Positions 43,613-52,392 of a stretch of 64,000 bases of DNA are shown here, piece by piece (position 1 is the first letter of the stretch; the number at the start of each line of letters is the position of its first letter). The DNA is from Paracnuella aquatica (lineage in GTDB: Bacteria; Bacteroidota; Bacteroidia; Chitinophagales; Chitinophagaceae): NCBI RefSeq assembly GCF_003332885.2, contig NZ_QOWJ01000005.1:62001-126000 (forward strand), in the 5' to 3' direction. Under the pieces are notes generated by a model, which was given only the letters and a program-made list of their open reading frames with translations, ran no database searches and was not told where the DNA came from. The position numbers and the translations under genes were made by a program.

Positions 43613-44182
43613 ATGAAAAAGATCAGCGCATTTTTCGCAGCAGTACTCCTGCTTTCCGCCTTTGCAATGGCCGATGTATGGAAATCGGACAAGGCCCACT
43701 CGCAGCTTGGCTTTACCATTACCCACCTGGGTATTGCCGATATTTCGGGGCATTTTAAAAATTTTGAAGTAACGGTAAACGCCTCGAAGCCCGATTTCAG
43801 CGATGCGGTGTTCGAGCTTTCTGCCGATGCGGCATCGATTGATACCGACATTGAAATGCGCGACAACCACCTGCGTTCCGCCGATTTTTTTGAAGTGGAG
43901 AAATTTCCAAAGATCACGTTTAAAAGCACGGGTTTGAAGCCTGCCGGGAAAGATCGCTACAAACTGAGCGGCGACCTTACCCTGCATGGTGTAACCAAGC
44001 CGGTAACGATGGACCTGTGGTATCGCGGCACCATCGAAAACCAATCGAATAAAAAACCCACCAGCGGTTTCCAACTTACCGGCACCATCAAGCGTTCCGA
44101 TTTTGCTTTGGGCAACAAGTTTGCGCCGCCCATGCTCAGCGATGAGGTGCGCATCAACGCCAACGGGGAATTTACCAAATAA
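43613..44182 (+). CDS. YceI-family lipid-binding protein, exported
   Basis: A 189-residue protein with signal peptide 1-20 (ends FAMA). The lipocalin-like YceI fold is visible: DKAHSQLGFTITHLGIADIS (about residues 26-45), MRDNHLRSADFFEVEKFP (about 82) and LSGDLTLHGVTKPVTMDL (about 118). YceI proteins bind polyisoprenoids and are periplasmic; their physiological role is unsettled. I used the ATG at 43613, not an upstream in-frame one, because it gives the signal peptide. A strong terminator follows. Confidence 0.93.
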   Translation: MKKISAFFAAVLLLSAFAMADVWKSDKAHSQLGFTITHLGIADISGHFKNFEVTVNASKPDFSDAVFELSADAASIDTDIEMRDNHLRSADFFEVEKFPKITFKSTGLKPAGKDRYKLSGDLTLHGVTKPVTMDLWYRGTIENQSNKKPTSGFQLTGTIKRSDFALGNKFAPPMLSDEVRINANGEFTK

Positions 44183-44210
44183 GCCCGTTTGCATCACCCC
44201 GTTTTCAGCC

Positions 44211-44241
44211 AAAAAAGCCGGTATTTTTTACCGGCTTTTTT
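44211..44241. terminator. Strong terminator after yceI-like gene
   Basis: AAAAAAGCCGGTA pairs with TACCGGCTTTTTT around TTTTT. Works in either direction. Confidence 0.88.
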
Positions 44242-44305
44242 GCGCCATAAATTTGCGGCAGAGTTTCGGTTTTAACGGTGCAAATCACTTACTTTAGTCA
44301 CTGTT

Positions 44306-44914
44306 ATGAGCCACGACAAAAAACGAGATGCAATCATAGATGCGGCACTCAGGCGCTTTGCACATTTTGGCGTTGCCAAAACCACCATGGCCGAAATCGG
44401 GGCCGATCTGGCCATTTCCAAAGCATCGCTTTATTATTATTTCCCCGACAAAATAAACCTGTACGCAGCGGTGCTCAAAAGCATTGTTGATAAAAGTGAG
44501 CGGGAAGATGGCCCCGCCGTGGATGCCGAGCCCGACCCGGCAAAGGCTATGGAGCTTTTTTTGGAACGGCGCACCGAGTTTATCATCAAATACTACAACA
44601 TCCTTGAATTTTTAAGACACAAAACCGGCGCTCCGGAAGAGCTGGTGCCTGTGTTTGAAGACGTAAAAGAAAGAGAGCTGCGGCGGATCAATGCTATTGT
44701 AGAAAGGGGCGCCGCCCAAGGTATTTTTGCCATCAATAACCCCGAGGATAAAGCACGGCTGCTGTTCGAGTGCCTTGAAGGGCTGCGCCATATTCACCTG
44801 GAGCGGCAATCTTCTTTTTTCCCGGATAAATCAAAGTTTCAGGCGATCCTCCACCGCGAAAAAGAGTTTTCACAGATTTTTTTAAATGGTTTGGCTGTAA
44901 GGAGCTCGGCGTAA
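44306..44914 (+). CDS. TetR/AcrR-family regulator, first of three in tandem
   Basis: A 202-residue DNA-binding protein. The N-terminal helix-turn-helix domain is clear (IIDAALRRFAHFGVAKTTMAEIGADLAISKASLYYYF, about residues 8-45 in total). The C-terminal ligand domain is unassigned. A near-consensus -7 box TACTTTAG sits at 44290-44297. It is separated from the second TetR by a promoter and an inverted repeat, so it may be transcribed alone. Likely a repressor of the adjacent efflux genes, of the other two TetR genes, or both; the sequence does not decide. Confidence 0.93.
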   Translation: MSHDKKRDAIIDAALRRFAHFGVAKTTMAEIGADLAISKASLYYYFPDKINLYAAVLKSIVDKSEREDGPAVDAEPDPAKAMELFLERRTEFIIKYYNILEFLRHKTGAPEELVPVFEDVKERELRRINAIVERGAAQGIFAINNPEDKARLLFECLEGLRHIHLERQSSFFPDKSKFQAILHREKEFSQIFLNGLAVRSSA

Positions 44915-44926
44915 TTTTTTTTGTCT

Positions 44927-44934
44927 TACTTTTG
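44927..44934 (+). promoter_or_regulatory. -7 box TACTTTTG for the TetR2-TetR3-efflux operon
   Basis: Exact TAnnTTTG, 46 bases before the ATG at 44981. It overlaps the start of a perfect inverted repeat. Confidence 0.6.
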
Positions 44935-44955
44935 ACTTTTAATTTAAAAAAGTCA
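44933..44955. promoter_or_regulatory. Candidate TetR operator (perfect 8-base inverted repeat)
   Basis: TGACTTTT and AAAAGTCA are exact reverse complements around the seven-base AATTTAA. The site starts on the last T/G of the -7 box and would cover the transcription start. This position suits repression by one of the three TetR proteins. Confidence 0.55.
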
Positions 44956-44980
44956 ATAATTCAGTAGGTAAAAAAGTAAA

Positions 44981-45577
44981 ATGGAGCAAACGGAAAAAAC
45001 TGAACATATTATAGAAGCAGCCATCAAGCGCTTTGCGCATTTTGGCGTACACAAAACAACACTCACCGAAATAGCCGACGACCTGGGCATAACCAAGCAG
45101 GCGCTGGCTTATTATTTTCCCGATAAACAAGCCCTGCTGGAAGCAGTAGAGCAAAAGATCATTACCGAATTTTTTCAGTTGGTAAACGAGCATGCAACTG
45201 CGGCGCCCAACGCCGAGCTTTCGCTGTTGAGCCTGCTGGAAGTAAAAAAATCATTTTTCGATAAATACGCCATGCTGATGCAGCAGGTGGGCCCCGAAAT
45301 GCTGGCCAATTTCAGCCGCGTGGCCGAGTCGCGCAAAAAAGTGCAGGCCGCCGTGGCTGTGCACATTGCGCAGGTTTTGGAGCAGGGCATTGCAAAAGGC
45401 GAACTCAAGCCAATGGATACCACCGAGGTAAGCATGGTGCTGTACGAAACCATGTCGGCATACGAGCATTGTTTTGTTGGCCGCCAGGCAGTGCCCGATC
45501 CGCACACTTTTTCCGAAATGTGCATCCGGCAAAAAGCAGTAATGCAATTGATCATCAATGGCTTAAAAGCAAATTAA
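44981..45577 (+). CDS. TetR/AcrR-family regulator, second of three
   Basis: A 198-residue regulator. Helix-turn-helix (IIEAAIKRFAHFGVHKTTLT, then EIADDLGITKQALAYYFPDK) is close to that of the first gene (RFAHFGVAKTTM), which suggests a local duplication. The C-terminal domain is different enough that its ligand is probably distinct. Its stop codon overlaps the next ATG by one base (TAATG). A promoter box and a perfect inverted repeat lie directly upstream, so autoregulation is likely. Confidence 0.93.
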   Translation: MEQTEKTEHIIEAAIKRFAHFGVHKTTLTEIADDLGITKQALAYYFPDKQALLEAVEQKIITEFFQLVNEHATAAPNAELSLLSLLEVKKSFFDKYAMLMQQVGPEMLANFSRVAESRKKVQAAVAVHIAQVLEQGIAKGELKPMDTTEVSMVLYETMSAYEHCFVGRQAVPDPHTFSEMCIRQKAVMQLIINGLKAN

Positions 45578-46182
45578 TGGAAGCCCAGATCTTAAATAAG
45601 GCCCGCGACCTGTTTTTCAACTATGGGTTGAAAAGCGTGTCGATGGATGATGTGGCGAAAGAAGCGGGGGTTTCGAAAAAAACCATTTACCAGCTGGTGA
45701 CCGACAAGGCCGAGCTGGTAACCAAAGTAGCCTGCCACCTGATGCAGCACCACACCGAAGAAATGGAGCGCTGCAACAAGGAAGCCCAAAACGCGGTGGA
45801 AGAAGTGGCGCTGCAAACCAATATTTCGTTTGCGCCGCTGGCCGCCATCCGCTACTCGTTTTTTTACGATATGGAAAAATTCTTTCCGCAGGCCTGGCAG
45901 CTACTGGTGCGAAACCGCCGGGAGCACTTTCTGCCCAACATCATACGCAACCTGAAAAGGGGCATGCAGGAAGGTGTTTACCGTCCCGATCTGGACCTGG
46001 AAATGATTCCGCAGATCAGGCTGCAACAGTTGCAGTCGGCGCTGCAGCCCGGTGCTTTTCCCGACCTGCACAACAACCAGCAACTGCTGCTACAACGGCT
46101 CACCAGATTTTACCTGCACGGCATTACCAGCCCCAAAGGCAGCGAGCTGATCACGAAATATTTAACCGAAAACAAATTATAA
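45577..46182 (+). CDS. TetR/AcrR-family regulator, third of three
   Basis: A 201-residue regulator. The helix-turn-helix (ARDLFFNYGLKSVSMDDVAK, then EAGVSKKTIYQLVTDKAELV) is more divergent than the first two. The start is the ATG that overlaps the previous stop (TAATG); a longer frame upstream reads through the preceding gene. Its stop lies nine bases before tolC-like 46192, so it is almost certainly cotranscribed with the efflux genes and is the most direct candidate for their regulator. Confidence 0.92.
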   Translation: MEAQILNKARDLFFNYGLKSVSMDDVAKEAGVSKKTIYQLVTDKAELVTKVACHLMQHHTEEMERCNKEAQNAVEEVALQTNISFAPLAAIRYSFFYDMEKFFPQAWQLLVRNRREHFLPNIIRNLKRGMQEGVYRPDLDLEMIPQIRLQQLQSALQPGAFPDLHNNQQLLLQRLTRFYLHGITSPKGSELITKYLTENKL

Positions 46183-46191
46183 ACCCGAACG

Positions 46192-47583
46192 ATGAGCAAT
46201 AAAGAAGGATCAAGACAACCCAAATGGGGCAAGCGGTGGGGACTGCTTACTGCCCTGGTGCTGATGCTGGGTGCCGCACAGGCACAGGAGCCGGTGCAAC
46301 TGACCCTGAAAGATGCATTGAAATATGCGCTGGAAGCCAATCAGGATGCACGTAAGGCCAACCTGGATGTGGAAAATGCCCAGTACCAGATCGACGAGGT
46401 GCGTTCCCGCGCCCTGCCCCAGATCAATGGCTCGGCTGCCATGACGTACAACGCCCTGCTGCAGCAAAGTGCCCTGCCCAACATTTTTGGGCCCAACCCT
46501 AATCCCAACGAAACCATCCTGATTGCATTTGGCCAGAAGTGGAATGCCAACGCCGGCGTTGCTTTTTCGCAGGCGCTGTTCGATAAGTCGGTATTTACCG
46601 GCCTGAAGGCAGCACGTAGCACGCAGGAGTTTTACCGCGTAAATGCGCAGCTTACCGAGGAGCAGATCATTGAGCAGGTGGCTACCAACTATTACCAGTT
46701 GCTGGTACAGCGCCAGCAGGTAGGCGTGCTTGATACCACCATCCGCAACACCCGCCGGGTGCAGGATGTACTGCAAGGCCTGTTGGAAAATGGTTTGGCT
46801 AAAAAAATTGACGTGGACCGGGTACGGGTAAACCTGTCGAACCTGACCAGCCAGCGGCAGCAACTGCTCAATGGCGTAACGCTGCTCGAAAACCAGTTGA
46901 AGTTTTTGATTGGCATGCCCATTCAAACACCAATTGTGGTGCCCGATGTGTCTCGTGGCGATATACAGCCCCGCGCTGTTCCTTCAAACGAAGCCGCCAA
47001 CATCGACAACCGCCTGGAGCTGCAAATACTGAAGCGCCAGGAAGAATTGCTCACCTACCAGAAAGAAGCGTACAAATCGGAATACTATCCCAGCCTGTCG
47101 CTTTCGGGCAACTACTCCTACCAGGGCATTGGCAACAAAGTGCCTGTGTTCAAAGGACCTTCGAAAGGTGTCAACTGGTTTGATGTGGCTGCTGTAAGCC
47201 TCAACCTGCGCATTCCCATCTTCAATGGTTTTGCCACCAAAGCAAGGGTAAGGCAGGCCGATGTAAGCCTGAGGAAAGTGAATGAAGACATCAGCAAAAC
47301 CTCGCTGGCGCTGAACCTGGCTTTTGAAAATGCCAAAACCCAGATCAACAACAGCATCATTACCCTCAATACCCAAAAGGAAAACGTGGAGCTGGCCGAA
47401 GAGGTTTATTTCAATACCCAGAACAACTACAACAACGGGCTGGCATCGCTTACCGACCTGTTGAATGCCGAAACATCACTGACCGAAGCCAACAATAATT
47501 ATTCGGCTGCGCTGCTCAACTACCGCGTTGCGGAAATACAGTTGATCAAGAGCCAGGGCGGCCTTAAATCACTTTTAAATTAA
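46192..47583 (+). CDS. TolC-family outer-membrane efflux channel
   Basis: A 463-residue outer-membrane protein; signal region about residues 15-32 (TALVLMLGAAQAQ). The two long helical repeats of the family are visible, for example ALKYALEANQDARKANLDVE and EQIIEQVATNYYQLLVQRQQ, and in the second half EVYFNTQNNYNNGLASLTDL and ALLNYRVAEIQLIKSQGGL. It would trimerise into the channel that joins the adaptor and RND pump encoded next. Gene order is TetR, channel, adaptor, pump, with 18 bases to the adaptor. Confidence 0.95.
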   Translation: MSNKEGSRQPKWGKRWGLLTALVLMLGAAQAQEPVQLTLKDALKYALEANQDARKANLDVENAQYQIDEVRSRALPQINGSAAMTYNALLQQSALPNIFGPNPNPNETILIAFGQKWNANAGVAFSQALFDKSVFTGLKAARSTQEFYRVNAQLTEEQIIEQVATNYYQLLVQRQQVGVLDTTIRNTRRVQDVLQGLLENGLAKKIDVDRVRVNLSNLTSQRQQLLNGVTLLENQLKFLIGMPIQTPIVVPDVSRGDIQPRAVPSNEAANIDNRLELQILKRQEELLTYQKEAYKSEYYPSLSLSGNYSYQGIGNKVPVFKGPSKGVNWFDVAAVSLNLRIPIFNGFATKARVRQADVSLRKVNEDISKTSLALNLAFENAKTQINNSIITLNTQKENVELAEEVYFNTQNNYNNGLASLTDLLNAETSLTEANNNYSAALLNYRVAEIQLIKSQGGLKSLLN

Positions 47584-47601
47584 AAGCAATACATAGGAGC
47601 A

Positions 47602-48678
47602 ATGAGAAAGAATAACATCATGAGAACCATCCTGACTGTGGCCATCCTGGCCGGCACCCTGGTGTTGATTGGTTGGGTACTCACCAACAATAAAAAGAAA
47701 AACGCAGAAAAAACAGCCATCGTTGCCGAGTCGGGCACTACCGATGTAGCCGTACGGGTAAGCCCGGTGCAAAAAGAAGCGGTAACCACCGACTTTAGCG
47801 CCAACGGCAATTTTGTGCCGGGGCAGCAACTGAATTTTGCCGCCGAAAACTCGGGCCGTGTTACCCGTGTGTTGGTGGATGAAGGCAGCCGGGTACGCAA
47901 AGGCCAAACCTTGGCCATCATCAAAGCCGATGTGCTGAACATTGACCTCGAAAGCGCACAGGCAGCTTACCAAACTGCAGCCCGCGACCTGCAGCGTTAT
48001 GAGAACGCTTTTAAAACGGGCGGCGTTACCCAGCAGCAACTGGACCAGGCACGCCTGCAGGTGCAAACGGCCCAATCCCGTGTAGCTGCTGCGCAGGTAC
48101 GTGTTGGCGATGCCAACATCCGCTCTTCGATCAACGGCATTGTAAACAAACGCATGATCGAGCCCGGTGCGGTAGTAGCCCCCGGTACGCAACTGTTTGA
48201 ACTGGTAGACGTGTCGAAACTGAAACTGAGCGTAACGGTCAACGAATCGCAAGTGGCCAACCTGAAAGTAGGCGACAAAGTGGATGTAAAAGCATCTGTT
48301 TTCCCCGACCTCAACTTTGGTGGCACCGTAACCTTTATTGCCCCCAAGGCCGATGCTTCGCTGAACTTCCCTATTGAAATAGAGATCGCATCCAACCCCG
48401 GTGGCAAACTGCGGGCCGGTATGTATGGCACTGCGCTGTTTGATATGGCCAATGCAGCACCAGTGGTTACCATTCCCCGTTCGGCATTTATTGGTAGCGT
48501 AAGCTCTAACCAGGTGTTTGTTGCTGAAGGCAAAGTAGCCAAGATCCGCAACGTGGTAGCCGGCCGTGTGCTGGGGGAAAAAGTAGAAATACTGCAAGGC
48601 CTGAACGAAGGCGAGCAGGTAATTACCAGCGGACAGATCAACCTGGCCGATGGCAGCAAGATCGCGGTGATTAAATAA
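47602..48678 (+). CDS. RND efflux periplasmic adaptor (membrane fusion protein)
   Basis: A 358-residue adaptor. The N-terminal segment IMRTILTVAILAGTLVLIG anchors it in the inner membrane. The lipoyl/barrel-sandwich halves (NFAAENSGRVTRVLVDEGSR and INGIVNKRMIEPGAVVAPGT) flank an alpha-hairpin, as in HlyD/AcrA. The C-terminal domain ends QVITSGQINLADGSKIAVIK. An AGGAG sits just before the ATG at 47602; a second ATG at 47620 is possible. It lies between TolC and RND genes, so the assignment is firm. A 91-base gap with a heptamer hairpin separates it from the pump. Confidence 0.95.
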   Translation: MRKNNIMRTILTVAILAGTLVLIGWVLTNNKKKNAEKTAIVAESGTTDVAVRVSPVQKEAVTTDFSANGNFVPGQQLNFAAENSGRVTRVLVDEGSRVRKGQTLAIIKADVLNIDLESAQAAYQTAARDLQRYENAFKTGGVTQQQLDQARLQVQTAQSRVAAAQVRVGDANIRSSINGIVNKRMIEPGAVVAPGTQLFELVDVSKLKLSVTVNESQVANLKVGDKVDVKASVFPDLNFGGTVTFIAPKADASLNFPIEIEIASNPGGKLRAGMYGTALFDMANAAPVVTIPRSAFIGSVSSNQVFVAEGKVAKIRNVVAGRVLGEKVEILQGLNEGEQVITSGQINLADGSKIAVIK

Positions 48679-48680
48679 GC

Positions 48681-48757
48681 GTTGACAGATGATAGTTGAC
48701 AGTTGGTAGTTGATGGTTTTTTACTGTCAACCGTCAACTGCCATCCCCCAACTAAAA
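48681..48757. repeat. Inverted pair of heptamer arrays (GTTGACA / ACTGTCA family) inside the efflux operon
   Basis: Left array 48681-48715: GTTGACA, GATGATA, GTTGACA, GTTGGTA, GTTGATG. Right array 48723-48757: ACTGTCA, ACCGTCA, ACTGCCA, TCCCCCA, ACTAAAA. The arms are separated by seven bases (GTTTTTT) and could make a tight hairpin on the mRNA between adaptor and pump. Confidence 0.92.
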
Positions 48758-48769
48758 AAGAACTTATAA

Positions 48770-51700
48770 ATGAAACTAGCAGAAGTATCCATAAAACGCC
48801 CCACGCTGGTCATTGTACTGTTCACGGTACTGATCCTGGGTGGGTTGTTAAGCTATTCTTCGCTGAACTACGAGCTGCTGCCCAAGTTCAGCCCCGCGGT
48901 GGTATCGGTTACCACCATTTACCCCGGTGCTTCGCCTTCGGAGGTGGAGAACACGGTTTCCAAAAAAATTGAGGATGCCGTATCCTCGATGGAAAACATC
49001 AAAAAGCTCGACACCCGGTCGTTCGAAAGCCTGTCGTCGGTGATCATTACCCTCAACAGCGGCTCCGATGTGGACTATGCGCTGAACGATGCGCAGCGCC
49101 GCATCAACGCCATCCTCAAAGACCTGCCCGAAGACGTAGACCCGCCTTCGCTCAACAAGTTTTCGCTGGATGACCTGCCCATTATGACCTTATCGGCTAC
49201 CGGCAAACTGGATGAGGCCGCGTTTTACGACCTGATGGACAAACGCATTGCACCGGTACTTTCCCGCGTGGAAGGTGTGGCCCAGGTAAACCTGATTGGT
49301 GGCCAGGAGCGTGAAATACAGGTAAGCATCGATGCACAAAAGCTGGAAGGCTATGGCCTGTCTTTGCTGGCGGTGCAAAATGCCATCCTGCAGTCGAACC
49401 TCGACTTTCCTACCGGTAGCGTGCAAACCCGCGACCAGGACGTGCTGATCCGCCTGTCGGGTAAATACAAGAACGTAGAAGAGCTGCGCAACCTGGTGAT
49501 TGCCACCCCTAACGGTGCACAAATCCGCCTGGCCGAAGTAGCCGATGTACAGGATACGCAGAAAGACGTTGAAAAAATTGCGCGGGTAAATGGACAAAGC
49601 TCTATTGCTGTGCAGGTGATCAAGCAGTCGGATGCCAACGCCGTAGGTGTAAGTGAGCAGATCCGTGCCTCCATCGAAAAACTGCATGTAGACTATGCCG
49701 CACAGGGCCTCAACATTGCGGTAGCCAACGACTCCTCGGTGTACACGCTGGCCTCCGCCGATGCGGTGGTATTTGACCTGATTCTGGCTATTGTGCTGGT
49801 AGCGGTGGTGATGTTGTTCTTTTTGCACAGCATCCGCAACGCCCTTATTGTAATGGTGGCCATCCCGGCTTCGCTGATCGCCACTTTTATTGGTATGGCG
49901 CTGCTGGGCTACACCCTCAACCTGATGTCCTTGCTGGCCCTTTCGCTGGTGGTTGGTATCCTGGTGGATGATGCCATCGTAGTATTGGAAAACATTTACC
50001 GCCACATGGAAATGGGTAAAAACCGGGTTCGTGCAGCGTACGATGCCACCAAAGAGATTGGTTTTACCGTTACCTCCATTACGCTGGTAATTGTGGTGGT
50101 GTTTGTGCCTATTGCCCTGAGCACCGGCCTGGCAGCTGATATCATCAAGCAGTTTGCGGTTACGGTTTCTATTGCCACTTTGTTGTCGCTGCTTTCATCG
50201 TTTACCATCGTGCCCTGGTTGTCATCGCGTTTTGGTAAACTGGAGCGTGTTTCCAATAAAAACATTTTTGGCCGCATCATCATTGGTTTTGAAAACGGAT
50301 TGAATCGTTTTACCAACTGGGTAAGCAATATCCTGAAATGGTCGCTGGCACATAAAAAAACAACGCTGGCCCTGGTGTTCGGATTGCTGTTTGCTTCCTT
50401 CTACCTCTTGGGTGCCGGCTTTATCGGTGCGGAGTTTTTTGCAAAAAGCGACCGTGGCGAATTCCTGGTACAAATAGAAATGCCGAAGGATGCATCGATT
50501 GAGCAAACCAATGCCATGACGCAGCGCGCAGAGGCCTATTTGCGCAATAAAAAAGAGGTCACCAAGATCATTTCCACGGTTGGTCAGTCCAGCGATGGTG
50601 GTTTTGGTGCTGCACAAGCCACCGCATACAAATCGGAGATCAACGTGCAGATGGTAGATAAAAAGGACCGCGAAGACCCATCGAACATCTACGCGGCCAA
50701 GATCAAAAAAGAACTGGAGCCGCTGCTGGTTGGCGCCAAGGTAAAAACCGTTCCGGTGAGCATTTTGGGCTCGGCCGAACAAGCACCGCTGGCTCTGGTG
50801 GTAACCGGTCCGGAGCTGGATAGCGTACTGGTATTTGCCAACGCTGCACTGGCCGAACTCCGCAAAGTGCAGGGCGCTACCGAAATGAAGTTATCGGTAG
50901 AAGCCGGTAACCCCGAGATCAATGTGCAGGTAGACCGTGATAAAATGGCTGCACTTGGCCTTTCGCTGAGCACGGTGGGTGCTACCATGCAAACCGCATT
51001 CAGCGGCAACACCAATGGTAAGTTCCGCCAGGGGGAGTACGAGTACGACATCAACATCCGCTACGGCTCGTTCAACCGCCAAAGCATTCAGGATGTTAGC
51101 AACCTGCTGTTTGTAAACAATACAGGCCAGCAAATTCGCCTGTCGCAGTTTGCAACCGTTAAGGAAAGCTCGGGCCCCAGCCAGCTGGAGCGCCGCGATA
51201 AAAGCACCTCGGTAACCGTGCAGGCCCAAACCGTAGGCCGCCCCACGGGTACTGTTGCCGCCGAATGGCAGGCCGCATTTGATAACCTCCGCAAGCCCAC
51301 TGGCGTAAGCTATGTGTGGAGCGGCGATATGGAAAACCAGAGCGAAGGTTTTGGCTCGCTGGGTATTGCCCTGCTGGCGGCCATTGTGCTGGTGTACCTC
51401 ATCATGGTAGCGCTGTACAACTCGTTTGTATACCCGTTCGTGGTACTGTTCTCGATTCCGTTGTCCATCATCGGTGCCTTGCTGGCACTGGCGCTGACCA
51501 ATAACTCCTTGAATCTGTTTACGATCCTTGGTTTGATCATGTTGATTGGTCTGGTGGCCAAAAACGCCATCATGCTGGTTGACTTTACCAACCAGCGGAA
51601 AGCCGAAGGTGCCAGCACTTACCAGGCGCTGCTCGATGCCAACCATGCCCGTCTGCGTCCCATCCTGATGACCACGATTGCGATGGTGATCGGTATGCTG

Positions 51701-51946
51701 CCCATTGCCATTGCATCGGGTGCCGGTGCGGAGTGGAAAAACGGCCTGGCCTGGGTAATCATCGGTGGTTTGATTTCGTCACTGTTCCTGACCCTGGTGG
51801 TGGTGCCGGTGATGTACTCCATCTTCGATAAGATCATCAACAAAGTACGCCGCGGCAAGGCCGACCTGCCTGTGGAAGAACTGATGGTGGAAGACTACGA
51901 AGAGCAGGAAGTGCACGAAGGACATCTTAAACCTGCACATGCATAG
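48770..51946 (+). CDS. RND-family multidrug efflux pump (AcrB/HAE1-type)
   Basis: A 1058-residue inner-membrane proton/drug antiporter, normal length. Twelve transmembrane segments in the usual 1+5 / 1+5 pattern. The proton-relay aspartates are in LVVGILVDDAIVVLENIYRH (about residue 405), and the later lysine region is MLIGLVAKNAIMLVDFTNQR (about 930). Porter and docking domains are present. Belongs with the TolC and adaptor genes upstream. Substrate class unknown; tandem TetR regulators suggest inducible export of drugs or lipophilic compounds. A terminator follows at 51993. Confidence 0.96.
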   Translation: MKLAEVSIKRPTLVIVLFTVLILGGLLSYSSLNYELLPKFSPAVVSVTTIYPGASPSEVENTVSKKIEDAVSSMENIKKLDTRSFESLSSVIITLNSGSDVDYALNDAQRRINAILKDLPEDVDPPSLNKFSLDDLPIMTLSATGKLDEAAFYDLMDKRIAPVLSRVEGVAQVNLIGGQEREIQVSIDAQKLEGYGLSLLAVQNAILQSNLDFPTGSVQTRDQDVLIRLSGKYKNVEELRNLVIATPNGAQIRLAEVADVQDTQKDVEKIARVNGQSSIAVQVIKQSDANAVGVSEQIRASIEKLHVDYAAQGLNIAVANDSSVYTLASADAVVFDLILAIVLVAVVMLFFLHSIRNALIVMVAIPASLIATFIGMALLGYTLNLMSLLALSLVVGILVDDAIVVLENIYRHMEMGKNRVRAAYDATKEIGFTVTSITLVIVVVFVPIALSTGLAADIIKQFAVTVSIATLLSLLSSFTIVPWLSSRFGKLERVSNKNIFGRIIIGFENGLNRFTNWVSNILKWSLAHKKTTLALVFGLLFASFYLLGAGFIGAEFFAKSDRGEFLVQIEMPKDASIEQTNAMTQRAEAYLRNKKEVTKIISTVGQSSDGGFGAAQATAYKSEINVQMVDKKDREDPSNIYAAKIKKELEPLLVGAKVKTVPVSILGSAEQAPLALVVTGPELDSVLVFANAALAELRKVQGATEMKLSVEAGNPEINVQVDRDKMAALGLSLSTVGATMQTAFSGNTNGKFRQGEYEYDINIRYGSFNRQSIQDVSNLLFVNNTGQQIRLSQFATVKESSGPSQLERRDKSTSVTVQAQTVGRPTGTVAAEWQAAFDNLRKPTGVSYVWSGDMENQSEGFGSLGIALLAAIVLVYLIMVALYNSFVYPFVVLFSIPLSIIGALLALALTNNSLNLFTILGLIMLIGLVAKNAIMLVDFTNQRKAEGASTYQALLDANHARLRPILMTTIAMVIGMLPIAIASGAGAEWKNGLAWVIIGGLISSLFLTLVVVPVMYSIFDKIINKVRRGKADLPVEELMVEDYEEQEVHEGHLKPAHA

Positions 51947-51992
51947 CATGGTGTTATATCGTTTCATTGTTTGGTTTTAGTTTGGTAAAATG

Positions 51993-52018
51993 CAGGGGCC
52001 TTGTGCCCCTGTTTTTTT
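51993..52018 (+). terminator. Terminator of the efflux operon
   Basis: CAGGGGC pairs with GCCCCTG around CTTGT, followed by seven T. Confidence 0.88.
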
Positions 52019-52392
52019 ACAAACACAAAACCTGCACTGGTTGGCAAAAGGGCTGCCGCCGGCCGCTGTTGTCGCTGATGAAATATCGCTTTTGCAACGG
52101 CTGAGTGTAGTGAGTTGAACTAAAGATTTTGTGCGGTAAACCAAATGCCTTTTTACAAGTAAGTGCAGCGTTGATGCAGCAAAAATGGGTTTCAGCTCGT
52201 CTATTCAAACGAACTGCAATGCCGCTCGTCTAAGCTGTTCAGAACCCCGGTGAGGCGGTACTAAACCCCGGTAATCCCGCCGTGGTGCCGCAGGCCCTGT
52301 TAACATTTTTTTACGCCTTTGCAGCAGCGTAGCTTCAGGAAAATTGTGGGTTTGGTTGTATTTTGTTACGCTGCCTTTGAAATAACTCTGTG
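52019..52392. other. Gene-free stretch of 374 bases
   Basis: No reading frame with protein-like composition, RNA motif or repeat is seen. It probably contains the promoter of the DUF3108 gene, but no exact TAnnTTTG box was found. Confidence 0.5.
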
